36,836 bases of DNA from Nocardiopsis sp. JB363 (lineage in GTDB: Bacteria > Actinomycetota > Actinomycetes > Streptosporangiales > Streptosporangiaceae): NCBI RefSeq assembly GCF_900143625.1, contig NZ_FRFF01000151.1, positions 1 through 36,836 on the forward strand. Direction: 5' to 3'. Of this stretch, positions 1 to 9,155 are shown one piece after another. The notes beneath the pieces were generated by a model. It was given only the letters and a program-made list of their open reading frames with translations. It ran no database searches and was not told the DNA's origin. The position numbers and the translations under genes were made by a program. The stretch's first letter is position 1. Every line of letters starts with the position of its first letter.

Positions 1-119
1 CCACCCCAGAGCCCACCCCAGAACCGAGAACTCTCCGACTCACACAGGGGTCCGTGTGGTCTGTGTGGCCGGCGGGTAGCCTTCCCGACCACCACGCCGT
101 GCCGAACCGAGGGGTGCCG

Positions 120-986
120 ATGCGATCCGATGAGCAACTGGTCCGGGTGGGTGACGTGGAGCTGTGCATCCAGACCTTCGGGCGGATCGACCACCCGCCG
201 CTCCTGTTGATCGCGGGAAACCAGTCTTCGATGGACTGGTGGGAGCACGGGTTCTGCGAGCGTCTCGCGGCTACCGGGCGCCGCGTCGTGCGCTACGACA
301 GCAGGGACACCGGGCGATCGACGCGGTTCCCGGTAGGCCGGCCGGGCTACGCCGGTGACGCGCTCGTCCACGATGCCGTCGGTGTGCTGGACGGCCTGCG
401 GCTGGCCGACGCCCACATCGTGGGGATCTCGTCGGGCGGGGGTATCGCTCAGTACCTCGGTGTGTGGAACCCGGACCGGGTTGCTTCGTTGACCTTGATG
501 TCCACCACGCCGGTGAGCCTGGGGGAGCGACAACCGGACCTGCCGACACCGACGGAGGCGGTCTCGCGATCGTTCGCCGAACCGCTGCCTGATCCTGACT
601 GGAACGACCGTGACGCGGTGGTCGACCACATGATCGCGCTGGAGTACGTCTTCGCCGGTGAGGCCAGGGTCGACCCGGACCGGATCCGGCGGGTCGTGAC
701 CCGGTCGATGGAACGCGGTGGCGATATGGCCTCGGCGGCCAACCACTGGTTGGCCGCCGCGACACCCCTGGGCGACCGGCTCGGTGAGATCACCGCGCCC
801 ACCTTGGTGCTGCACGGGCGGGAGGACCCGCTCTTCCCGTACGTGCACGCCGAGGCCCTCGCTTCGGAGATTCCCGGTGCTCGGCTGCACCTGCTCTCCG
901 GGGTGGGCCACCAGCACCCACCGCCGGAACGATGGGACGAGGTGGTCGCTGCGATCGCCGCGCACACCGCCACAGCCCCTGGTTAG
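120..986 (+). CDS. alpha/beta hydrolase (RdmC/methylesterase-like)
   Basis: Predicted soluble serine hydrolase of 288 residues, close to the usual size of single-domain alpha/beta hydrolases. The nucleophile elbow is GISSG with Ser104, the acid is Asp236 in LHGREDP, and the base is His264 in GVGHQHP, so the triad is complete and in family order. The VRYDSRDTGRST stretch (about 57-68) and the preceding oxyanion region resemble aclacinomycin methylesterase-type hydrolases, but the substrate cannot be read from sequence. The frame stays open back to a GTG at 54. The ATG at 120 is preferred because GAGGGG (109-114) lies 5 nt upstream and homologous sequence begins there. It converges on the AAA ATPase operon across a short hairpin. 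No signal peptide is seen. Confidence 0.88.
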   Translation: MRSDEQLVRVGDVELCIQTFGRIDHPPLLLIAGNQSSMDWWEHGFCERLAATGRRVVRYDSRDTGRSTRFPVGRPGYAGDALVHDAVGVLDGLRLADAHIVGISSGGGIAQYLGVWNPDRVASLTLMSTTPVSLGERQPDLPTPTEAVSRSFAEPLPDPDWNDRDAVVDHMIALEYVFAGEARVDPDRIRRVVTRSMERGGDMASAANHWLAAATPLGDRLGEITAPTLVLHGREDPLFPYVHAEALASEIPGARLHLLSGVGHQHPPPERWDEVVAAIAAHTATAPG

Positions 987-995
987 GTACGAAGA

Positions 996-1025
996 GGGTC
1001 GCCCTCCCGATCGAGACGGCGACCC
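996..1025. terminator. hairpin between convergent genes
   Basis: GGGTCGCC (996-1003) and GGCGACCC (1018-1025) form a perfect 8-bp stem with a 14-nt loop. It lies between the stop of the hydrolase and the stop of the minus-strand AAA ATPase. There is no U tract, so this is a modest terminator candidate for either strand. Confidence 0.4.
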
Positions 1026-1068
1026 CTTACGCGACCTCTATCCGACTCCCTATCCGACCCCCACGCGG

Positions 1069-4000
1069 CTACTTCTCGGAGCCCCGTTCGAGCGCGGTAC
1101 CGATTTCTCCCACACGGTCGGCGAGCAGCCCCATCGCGCCGATGGCCCTGGTCATCGGGTCGTCGTCGGAGCCGCCCAAGGCCCTACCCCTGCGGAAGCC
1201 GGCCTTGACCTCCGTCCAGCGCCGCTCCTGCTCCTCGGTCATCACCCCGCGCAGTTCCGCGAGCTTCAGCAGGTTGGCCTCCGCACCGGAGGTCAGGGTC
1301 TGTGCCTCGCCCAGGTAGTGGTCGTCGATGACGGCCTCCACCTCGGTGTCGTTCATGACCGGCACGATCTTCTCCGAGAGCCGGTTCATGTTCCGGTACG
1401 AACCCTGGAGCTGGAACGGTGGTTCGGTACGAGCGTCCTCCGACTGCGCGGCCGAGGCGATGTAGGCCTGGTTGTTGGCCAACACCACTTCCTGCACTCG
1501 CAGCAGCTTGCGCAGGACCGACACGATCCGGTCCACCTCGGCCGCCGAGTACGGGTGTTTCAGCCGGTCAGTGCCGACCGACTCGTCCCCTTGGGCCATG
1601 CGCACGAACGTGTACACGTCCTCCCGGTCCCGGGTGGACAGCGGCGCCAGTGTCGGGTTGGAGGTGATCGCGTTCTCGATGTAGCTGAGCGCGAACAGCT
1701 CCTCCTTCCCGGACAGCACGTCGCCCAGGTTGTACACGTCGGCGCGGTTGGCCAGCATGTCCGGGATCCGGAACCGCTTGCCCTGCTCGGTGTAGGGGTT
1801 ACCGGCCATGCAGACCGCGAACCGCTTCCCGCGCAGGTCGTAGGTGCGGGTGCGGCCCTCCCACACCCCCTCCATCCGGCGCTGCCCGTCACAGAGGGAG
1901 ATGAATTTCTGGAGCAGCTCCGGGTTGGTGTGCTGGATGTCGTCCAGGTACAGCATCGTGTTGGCGCCCATCTCCAGCGCGAAGGAGATCTTCTCGATCT
2001 CCTGGCGGGAGGTGGCGTCCGGGGCCTCGGCCGGGTCCAACGAGGTGATGGAGTGCCCCAGTGAGGGCCCGTTCACCTTGACGAACACCAGCCCCAGCCG
2101 GCTGGCCACGTACTCCATGAGCGTGGTCTTGCCGTATCCGGGCGGGGAGATGAGCAGCAGCAGGCCGCTCTGGTCGGTGCGCTTGTCGTCACCGGCCGCA
2201 CCCAACTGCTTGGCGAGGTTGTCCCCGATCAGCGGCAGGTACGACTCGTCCAGCAGACGGTTACGGACGAAACCGCTCATCACCTTCGGCTTGTACTCCT
2301 CCAGCCGCAGGCGTTCGCGTTCGGTGCCCACCAGCTCGTTGCGGCGCCGTTGGAAGTCCCGGTAGGCGGGCACGTCCATGGTCCGGAACCGGCGGGTGCG
2401 CGGCAGGATCTCGTCCAACCGCACGAGGAGTGAACGCCCCTCGATCCTCGGGTGGGAACCCAGCAGTCCCGCCACCTTCTCCGCGACGGAGGCGGAGGAC
2501 TCGTACCGATTCACGGAGGTGAGTTGCAGCGCCGCCGCCTCGGGCAGGTCGCCGGGGGCGACCGGTTCCTCCAGAGTGGTGACGTAGGCCTCCAACCAGG
2601 CCGTCACGAGTTGGTGCCGGGCGGCGATGTCGTCCCCGAGCCCCCGCAGATCCTCCTCGAAGGCCTTGCGGGTGGTCTCGCGGGTGCTGCCCAACGCCCG
2701 ATGGAATCGGTCCAGCAGGGTGCGCGCACCCGCGCCGGAGACGAATCCGCGCCGGTTCGGGCCGTCCAACGCCAGTTCCTCGAACAGGTAGTCGCCCACC
2801 AGGTCGAGGTCGGTGCCCTGGTGCAGTCCGGTCTCGGTGAGGAAGGTGTCCACGGCCTCGGCGAGTTCGGTGCGCAGGGTGTCGATCGCCTCCGACCTCC
2901 GCGCCCCGAACACGCTCCGGGCCCGGGCCAGGGAGACCGCGCGGGTCCGCCAAGCGCGCTGAAGGTCCTCTCCCGCACCGTGCGCCCAGAACAACTGGGC
3001 GACCGCGCGGGCCTGGCCGGGGTAGCGCAGCAGCTCGGCCCCGGCGCGCAGTCGCAGCAGCGCCGACAGGATCTTCGCGGCGTCGTGGTCGTGCACGCCC
3101 CGCTCGTATCCCTCGTCGTAGCGCGCCTCCGCGACCCCGCGCACCAGCGACAGCAGCGAGTCGCCGTTCTCGGCGTGCAATTCCGCGTCGTGCAGGGCGT
3201 CCAGGGACAGTCCGTCCGTGCCCTCCTCGGCCGCGGCCAGGATCGACGTGGCCAGGTATTCGGCCCGGTACACGTCGGGGCTCTCGGAGACCAGCAGCCG
3301 GTCCCACAGGTGCCTGGTCTCCTGGAACGCCTCGTCGGTGACGGGGGCGCGGAAGTCGGTGCCGGTGATGGCGACCGACATGTGCCCGTCGTGCGGAGTG
3401 AGGGTGAGGTCGATGGGCTGGGTGTTCACCGCGAAGCGGTGCCTGCCCAACCGGATCGTCTCGCCCCCGGGACCGCCCTCGAACAGGTCGCTGCGGTCCT
3501 GTAGGGCCCGTCCGGCCTCCTGCCGGGCGGCCAGGATCTGGCCCTCCAGCTCCTCGGCGCGGACGGTGTCACCGATTTCGCGCATGTCCCCGACGGTGCG
3601 GCGCAGCCGCGTCACCATCGCGTCGGACGCGAAGTAGGTGTTGATGTCCTCCAGGGTGGTCAGGGTGGAGACCCGCCGGTGCACCCCTTCCAGGACTCGG
3701 GCGGCCGAGGAGGCGAGGCGGTCGGCCCGCCTGGACCTCTCGTCCACCAGCGACTGCTTGCGGGTGGAGAACGCCTCGTAGACGTCCTCGCGCTTGTCGG
3801 CCAGCTCCTGGAGGAAGTCGTCGAACTCCGCGAAGCGCGACTCCAGGTTCTCCAGTTGGAGCATGATCCGGCCGAGCTGCTCGTCGCAGCGGTCCGGGGT
3901 GTCCGCGGCGGCGATCGCCCCGGTGATGGCCTGCCCCAACAGCGCGAACTCGGCGGCGAACTCGGCCCGCCCCTCCAAGGCGAGCAGTTCCTTGCGCCGG

Positions 4001-6087
4001 GACTCCAACGTGGCCCGGGCGCGGTTGACCCCGCCCATCACCTCGCTGATCCGCTCCAGGATGCGGGTGCGCACCTGGGCGTCGCCGATGTCGAGGGAGC
4101 CGATGACCTCGGTGACCACCTGTAGGCCCTCGGTCTGTTCGGCGATGCGTTCGCCGACGGCGGTGGCGGCGCTGACCGCCTCCAGGGCCTCGGCCTCTTC
4201 GACCAGCCGTTCCACCTCGGAGTGGTAGCCGTCGAAGGCGTCCTCCTGCTCCAGGAAGGACACGGTGCGCCGGCCGGCGGAGGCGATCTCCTCGTCGAGG
4301 CTCTCCTCGATGGCGTCGATCCGGTCGCCGTCCACGTAACGCATCTCGCGCAGTGTGGCGGCCTGCCCCTGGGCGCGACGCAGTTCGGTCAGCCGGGTCA
4401 CCCACCCTTCCGCCGACCTCGGGGTCTCGCCCCGGGAACGACGGATGAGCGCGGTGACCTTGGCCTCGGTCTCGGCGAGGGTCTCGGCGGCCTGCCGGGT
4501 GAGGGCCTGGACGGTCTCGAACTCGTCCAGCACCCGCTCGGCGGTGCCGCGCACTTCGGTCAGCGGAGCGGCGAGGTCGCCCAGTTCCTCGTCGCCGAGC
4601 CAGTGGAACCGGTCCAGGACCCGCCGGCAGGAGGCGATTATCGCCTCGAACACCTCGGTGGAGGGCCGCATGTCCTCGGAGATCCGGGACACCGACAGGC
4701 TCTCGGAGATGCCCTGCACCAGTTCGGCGTTGCCGATCCGCTCCAGGGGTCCGGTGCCCACGGGCTGGGCCGCGGCGTACACGTCGGATACGAACGGGGT
4801 CCGCCACACCTGCATCGGGTGCACCCGGGTGGGTTCGCCCGAGTTGTCGCGAAAGACGGTCATGGTCCCGTCGTCGAACAGCGAGTGGCCGTGGCAGACG
4901 ATCGGGTTGGCGACCTCCTTGCGGATGGTGTTGTAGGGCAGCAGCAGGCTGCGGCCGTCCGCCTGGGAGTGGAAGACGTACAGCACGTCCTCGCCGTTGG
5001 GAGAACGCACCACCCGGTCGAACTCCAGGTCGGTGACGTCGGTGTCGAAGGTCCGCGCCGCCCCCGTGGTCAGGTAGTAGCCACCGGGGAAGATAAGCCC
5101 CTGGTCATCGGGCAACCGCTGGCAGGAACGGCCGATGCCATCGAGGCGCTCGACCTCCTTGGTGCGCTTGTTGAAGACCAGGTACCGCCACTCGGTCTCG
5201 TTGTACGGCAGGACCTTCAGCAGGATGAGCGCGCCGACCTCGGCGTGGAACACCGAGGCGTCGGCCAGGCTCTGCAACGGCTCGTCGACGGGCTCGCCGT
5301 AGATCCCCTCGCCGACCTCGGTGTTGTTCTCGATCTTGATGGTCAGGTCGCCGCCGACCGTCTCGACGAACAGCTCGTCGCGGATCGAGATGTGCGGGTG
5401 CCGCCCCTGCACGTGGTCCTCGCGGGTGGCCTCCACCCACTCGAAGTCGTGCGAGGGCGGGAACACGTGGTCGCGTTCGCCCCGGTCGTCGAGGTAGGCG
5501 ATTTCGCCGGTGGGCGAGACCGACCACCTCAGGACACGGACGTCCTCCGTTCTCGGGCCGGTCTGGAAGACGGCCAGCAGCCGCTCCTCGACCTTGCGCA
5601 ACTGGAGGAGGCGGGCGTCGCGGTAGTAGCGGTACAGCTGCTCGAATCCCTGCCGGAAACGCTCGTCCGCGAGCAGCCCGGGGATGGCGTCCTCGGGCGC
5701 GTCGGTGAACTCGAAGGAGTCGTCACCGTGCTCGTACCGATGCAGGGAGAACACGTCGGAGACGTGCGTGGTGCTCTGCATCCCGATGTAGACGTTGTAG
5801 CCGAACAGGATCGTGTCCCCGTCGGCGCCATCTCCGACGGAACGCCCCACGCTGACGATGTCGCGCGGCACGCAGTTGTGTTCGGTGCGGATGCGTTCGG
5901 TGCCGAGCAGGGACAGCTCGGTGCCGCCGAACACCTCCAACCGACGGTTGTTGAGTTCCTCGGTCCGTCGGGCCAGCTCGCCGGTCTGTTCGCGGAGCCG
6001 GGCGCGGAGCACCTCGTAGGTGCCCGCGTCCAGCGACCGCGCGTCCTCGGCTTCGGGCCCGGGGCCTTCGGAGTGGGCCTCGGTCAC
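1069..6087 (-). CDS. large AAA ATPase ('DNA repair ATPase' type) with coiled coil
   Basis: A 1672-residue protein. The N-terminal half (about 40-450) is beta-rich and resembles, from memory, the DUF3686 region found N-terminal to AAA domains in proteins labelled DNA repair ATPase. Residues about 480-830 are a Glu/Arg-rich coiled coil. The AAA module is C-terminal: Walker A PPGYGKTT (1315-1322, Lys1320), Walker B MLYLDDIQ (1378-1385, with DD rather than the usual DE), and a sensor-like CMAGNPY with a downstream Arg-rich stretch. No signal peptide or TM segment is visible, so it is probably cytosolic and tethered through its partners. It starts at GTG 11 nt after the flotillin stop, with GAGG overlapping that stop, so it is the distal gene of the YqiJ-flotillin-ATPase operon. 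The DNA repair label comes from the family name only; membrane-stress remodelling fits the operon at least as well. Confidence 0.85.
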   Translation of the reverse strand: MTEAHSEGPGPEAEDARSLDAGTYEVLRARLREQTGELARRTEELNNRRLEVFGGTELSLLGTERIRTEHNCVPRDIVSVGRSVGDGADGDTILFGYNVYIGMQSTTHVSDVFSLHRYEHGDDSFEFTDAPEDAIPGLLADERFRQGFEQLYRYYRDARLLQLRKVEERLLAVFQTGPRTEDVRVLRWSVSPTGEIAYLDDRGERDHVFPPSHDFEWVEATREDHVQGRHPHISIRDELFVETVGGDLTIKIENNTEVGEGIYGEPVDEPLQSLADASVFHAEVGALILLKVLPYNETEWRYLVFNKRTKEVERLDGIGRSCQRLPDDQGLIFPGGYYLTTGAARTFDTDVTDLEFDRVVRSPNGEDVLYVFHSQADGRSLLLPYNTIRKEVANPIVCHGHSLFDDGTMTVFRDNSGEPTRVHPMQVWRTPFVSDVYAAAQPVGTGPLERIGNAELVQGISESLSVSRISEDMRPSTEVFEAIIASCRRVLDRFHWLGDEELGDLAAPLTEVRGTAERVLDEFETVQALTRQAAETLAETEAKVTALIRRSRGETPRSAEGWVTRLTELRRAQGQAATLREMRYVDGDRIDAIEESLDEEIASAGRRTVSFLEQEDAFDGYHSEVERLVEEAEALEAVSAATAVGERIAEQTEGLQVVTEVIGSLDIGDAQVRTRILERISEVMGGVNRARATLESRRKELLALEGRAEFAAEFALLGQAITGAIAAADTPDRCDEQLGRIMLQLENLESRFAEFDDFLQELADKREDVYEAFSTRKQSLVDERSRRADRLASSAARVLEGVHRRVSTLTTLEDINTYFASDAMVTRLRRTVGDMREIGDTVRAEELEGQILAARQEAGRALQDRSDLFEGGPGGETIRLGRHRFAVNTQPIDLTLTPHDGHMSVAITGTDFRAPVTDEAFQETRHLWDRLLVSESPDVYRAEYLATSILAAAEEGTDGLSLDALHDAELHAENGDSLLSLVRGVAEARYDEGYERGVHDHDAAKILSALLRLRAGAELLRYPGQARAVAQLFWAHGAGEDLQRAWRTRAVSLARARSVFGARRSEAIDTLRTELAEAVDTFLTETGLHQGTDLDLVGDYLFEELALDGPNRRGFVSGAGARTLLDRFHRALGSTRETTRKAFEEDLRGLGDDIAARHQLVTAWLEAYVTTLEEPVAPGDLPEAAALQLTSVNRYESSASVAEKVAGLLGSHPRIEGRSLLVRLDEILPRTRRFRTMDVPAYRDFQRRRNELVGTERERLRLEEYKPKVMSGFVRNRLLDESYLPLIGDNLAKQLGAAGDDKRTDQSGLLLLISPPGYGKTTLMEYVASRLGLVFVKVNGPSLGHSITSLDPAEAPDATSRQEIEKISFALEMGANTMLYLDDIQHTNPELLQKFISLCDGQRRMEGVWEGRTRTYDLRGKRFAVCMAGNPYTEQGKRFRIPDMLANRADVYNLGDVLSGKEELFALSYIENAITSNPTLAPLSTRDREDVYTFVRMAQGDESVGTDRLKHPYSAAEVDRIVSVLRKLLRVQEVVLANNQAYIASAAQSEDARTEPPFQLQGSYRNMNRLSEKIVPVMNDTEVEAVIDDHYLGEAQTLTSGAEANLLKLAELRGVMTEEQERRWTEVKAGFRRGRALGGSDDDPMTRAIGAMGLLADRVGEIGTALERGSEK

Positions 6088-6098
6088 GGAGGACTACC

Positions 6099-8144
6099 TC
6101 ACTGCTTCACGGGGACGAGGGCGTTGACGGGCAGCTGGTCCAGCCCCATGGAACGGGCCGTGCCGAGCAGCCGGTCCAGCTTGCCGCTGTCCGGGCCGCC
6201 CGCACTGATCAGCTTGAGCAGCAGCGCGGAGACCGTGAGGTTCTTGACGTCCTCGGTGTCCACGTCGGACAGGATCCTCTTGATGTCCTCGGCGAAGTTG
6301 CCCTCGCCGTTCAGCCAACCGTTGCCCAGCGCCTGCACGGTCTCGGAGCCGTTGACGAACCCGTCCACGGCCTTGCCCATGCCGATCGAATTGACCATGC
6401 GGTCGAAGAAGGCGCCGTCGCCACCGACGATGTTGATGTCGGCGCTCTCCAGCCCGGCGGCCATGGCCGTGGCCTGGGCCTCGGCGATCTGACGGTTGAC
6501 GTCGATGCCGGCGAGGCGGACCTCCTTCTCCGCCTCCAGGCGCAGACGGTACTCCTCGTGATCGCGGCTGACCTCGTCCAGGGCGGCCATCGCGGCGGCC
6601 TTGTCGGTCAGACCAGCGGCCTCGGCGCGCAGCTTCTTCTCCACGGCTTCGGCCTCGACGTCGGCCTTCTCGCGGGCCACGACGGCCTCGGCGCGGCCCA
6701 GCTTCTCGACGGCCTCGGCGTCCTGCTCCCGGACCTGGACCTCGGCCAGACCGGCGGCAGCGGCCTCGGCCTGCATGCCCTCGGCCAGGCGGATCTTGGC
6801 GCGGGTGTCCAGCTCGGCGGCCTGCTGACGGGCCTCGGCGAGGGTGAGCTCCTCCTGCGCCTTGTGCTTGGCCGCGGCTTCGGCGGCCTCGGCGGCCTTG
6901 ATGTCCTTGACCAGGTTTTCCTGGGCCTCGGCCTCGGCGTGGATGATGATGGACTGGCGCTGGCGCTCGGCCTCTTCGACGGTCCGCAGCTTCTTGATCG
7001 CCTCTTCCTGCTCGGCGACGGTGCGGTCGACGGCCACGCGCTCGCGGACGACGTCGGCGACCTCGCGCTTCTCGGCCTCGACCTCCTTGTCCTTGGCGAT
7101 GCTGCTCAGCTCGGTCTCGCGCTCGCGGCCGATGACCTCCAGCATGCGGTCCTTCTCGATGCGCTCGGTCTCGATGGCGATGACCCGCTCGCGGTTCTTC
7201 TCGGCGACCGCGATCTCACGCTGCTGGTTCTGGTGCTGGACGCCGAGCTGCTCGGAGGTGCGGATGTTGGCGGTCTCGGACTTGAGACGCTCCTCGGCCT
7301 GGACCCGGGCGGTCTCGGCCTCCTCCTTGGCACGGATGATCTCGATCTCGCGCTTGGCCTTGGCGGCCGCCTCCTCGCGACGCTTCTCCAGCTCGGCGAG
7401 GGTCTCGGCGGTCTCCGTGTTCTGGCGGTCGATCTCCTTCTTGCGGTCGTTCTCGAACTCGTTGGTGCGCTTGTGCTCCCGGGCGGTGCGCTCGGTGATC
7501 TTCGAGATGCCCTGCGCGTCCAGGATGTTGTTCGAGTCGTGCTGGTGCAGCGGGGTCTGCTCCAGCTCGTCGATGGCCACGTCTTCGAGGATGTAGCCGT
7601 TGAGGTCGGTGCCGATCAGGGAAACGATCGCGTGGCGGAACTGCTCGCGGTGGGTGAACAGCTCCTCGAAGTCGAACTGTTTACCGACGGTCTTGAGCGC
7701 CTCGGAGAACTTGGAGTTGAAGAGCTCCTGCAGGGTGTCCTGGTCGCTGGCGCGCTCGGTGCCGATCGCCTTCGCGACCTTCTTGACGTCCTCGGCGGTC
7801 TCGTTGACCCGGACGTAGAAGAACACCGTGATGTCGGCGCGGATGTTGTCCTTGCAGGTCAGGCCATCACGGCCGCCCCGTTCCAAGGTGAGGCTCTTGA
7901 GGGAGATGTCCATGACCTCGGCCTTGTGCAGGACCGGGAGGACGATCGATCCGGTGAAGGTGACGTGGACGTCTCGCACCTTGGAGATGATCAGGGCCTT
8001 GCCCTGCTCCACCTTGCGGAACAGCCTGGTCACCATCAGCAGTAGGGCCAGGAGGACGATGATTCCGACGGCGATGGCGACACCGATGGTCAGGAAAGTG
8101 GCATCTGCCGCTTCCTGCCCGGTGACCGGAGCACTCAGCAACAC
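6099..8144 (-). CDS. flotillin / SPFH (band-7) family protein, YqiK-like
   Basis: Membrane scaffold protein of 681 residues from the chosen start. It has one N-terminal TM helix (about 17-40), an SPFH/band-7 domain (about 45-240), a very long Ala/Glu-rich coiled coil (about 240-580) and a C-terminal flotillin tail. This architecture matches bacterial flotillins of the YqiK/FloT kind, which oligomerise on the inner membrane. An ATG at 8190-8192 would add 16 residues but has only pyrimidine-rich sequence upstream. The GTG at 8142-8144 has the purine tract AGAAAGAGA 7 nt upstream and puts the TM helix near the N-terminus, so I prefer it. The gene lies between the OB-fold membrane protein and the giant AAA ATPase, all in one direction. 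The flotillin assignment is secure; what the complex does is inferred. Confidence 0.9.
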   Translation of the reverse strand: MLLSAPVTGQEAADATFLTIGVAIAVGIIVLLALLLMVTRLFRKVEQGKALIISKVRDVHVTFTGSIVLPVLHKAEVMDISLKSLTLERGGRDGLTCKDNIRADITVFFYVRVNETAEDVKKVAKAIGTERASDQDTLQELFNSKFSEALKTVGKQFDFEELFTHREQFRHAIVSLIGTDLNGYILEDVAIDELEQTPLHQHDSNNILDAQGISKITERTAREHKRTNEFENDRKKEIDRQNTETAETLAELEKRREEAAAKAKREIEIIRAKEEAETARVQAEERLKSETANIRTSEQLGVQHQNQQREIAVAEKNRERVIAIETERIEKDRMLEVIGRERETELSSIAKDKEVEAEKREVADVVRERVAVDRTVAEQEEAIKKLRTVEEAERQRQSIIIHAEAEAQENLVKDIKAAEAAEAAAKHKAQEELTLAEARQQAAELDTRAKIRLAEGMQAEAAAAGLAEVQVREQDAEAVEKLGRAEAVVAREKADVEAEAVEKKLRAEAAGLTDKAAAMAALDEVSRDHEEYRLRLEAEKEVRLAGIDVNRQIAEAQATAMAAGLESADINIVGGDGAFFDRMVNSIGMGKAVDGFVNGSETVQALGNGWLNGEGNFAEDIKRILSDVDTEDVKNLTVSALLLKLISAGGPDSGKLDRLLGTARSMGLDQLPVNALVPVKQ

Positions 8145-8323
8145 GTAGGGGTCTCTTTCTGCGAGCGGCGTGGATCGGGGGACACGCGGCATCGGGCGGA
8201 GGGACGGGAGCGAGACGGCCGTGCCCGAGGGGGTCGCTTGTCAGGGGTTATGACGCGTCCGCTTGGCGAACGGTTCCGAAATGGACAAGATCATCCCTGC
8301 TCATCACGGGTGGTGAGGGGAGG

Positions 8324-8965
8324 TCAATGTTGACCGGGGTCCAGAGCGGGGTCGAAGGCGGTGACGAGGAAGTGGTCGTCGGCCGCGTCGTGGTCGAAGA
8401 TGAGGGCGGTGCTGCCGACGGACAGGACCTCGCCGCCGGTCGTGCGGACCGGGATGGAGATGGCGGCCCCACCGGCGGTGGTGATCTCTGCCTGGCCGAA
8501 GTCCTCGTGGGCCTCACCGATACGGATGAGGCAGGTGCGACCGACGAGTTCGTGCTTGGAGTCGCCCCTGCGCTTGGGCAGGAACCGCTGGAACCCCATC
8601 ACCACACCGCTGGTGACCGCCCACGCGGCGACCAATGCGATGAGCAGGACGACGGCCCCGAGGGCCCACAGCATCGGGGTGGAGACGGTCTCGATGAGGC
8701 TGGTCACGATGCTTCCCATCATGCTGACGAACCAGGCCACGCAGATCAGCATGGTCAGGGCCACGGTCACCGGAACCCTCCCCAGCCCGGCCTTGCTCAG
8801 GACCGCGCTGAGCCCGGCGGCGTCACCGCCGGTGTCCACGCTGTCGAGCATCTCGGTGTCCGCGGCGCCGACGATCACGAAGATCCAGTAGCCCAGGACG
8901 ACGATGAGCATCGGCGTGAACAGGACCGTGGGGAATCCGAAGGCGGCGCTCAGGAACAGATCCAT
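8324..8965 (-). CDS. YqiJ-like membrane protein with C-terminal OB fold (NfeD-type partner of flotillin)
   Basis: A 213-residue integral membrane protein with TM segments at about 13-33, 63-85 and 97-123, then a soluble beta-rich domain (about 138-213) with the VGRTCLIRIG entry strand typical of NfeD/YqiJ OB folds. In Escherichia coli the OB-fold protein YqiJ is encoded next to the flotillin YqiK, and in Bacillus the NfeD-like YuaF precedes FloT; gene order is the same here. The frame is open to 9055, but the ATG at 8963-8965 has AAGGAG about 8-9 nt upstream and gives the expected N-terminus. It is the first gene of the operon; 179 nt separate it from the flotillin start, so a second internal promoter is possible. 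Confidence 0.82.
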   Translation of the reverse strand: MDLFLSAAFGFPTVLFTPMLIVVLGYWIFVIVGAADTEMLDSVDTGGDAAGLSAVLSKAGLGRVPVTVALTMLICVAWFVSMMGSIVTSLIETVSTPMLWALGAVVLLIALVAAWAVTSGVVMGFQRFLPKRRGDSKHELVGRTCLIRIGEAHEDFGQAEITTAGGAAISIPVRTTGGEVLSVGSTALIFDHDAADDHFLVTAFDPALDPGQH

Positions 8966-9003
8966 CCCGTGCACTCCTTCGCGACCGCCCGAACCGTGTC
9001 GGA

Positions 9004-9009
9004 ACCCTA
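9004..9009 (-). promoter_or_regulatory. candidate -10 element of the YqiJ-flotillin-ATPase operon
   Basis: On the minus strand TAGGGT fits the actinobacterial TANNNT -10 pattern and lies 38 nt upstream of the preferred ATG. No convincing -35 hexamer is found at the right distance, so this is tentative. Confidence 0.3.
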
Positions 9010-9155
9010 TCGAACACCCCAGTTCAGCACGTTCCCCAGGGGCACCGTTGACCAATTGTGGCCGGCGTCCCGTTTCGTGATCGGAGGTTGATCGGCTCGG
9101 GACAGGCTGTCACGGTCGCATCGCAGCATCACTCCCTCGAAAGGGGCACCCCCGA

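Noticed and set aside
4222..6492. Plus-strand open frame of about 750 codons
   Set aside because: Antisense to the AAA ATPase and flotillin, with composition mirroring their coiled-coil codons and no domain.
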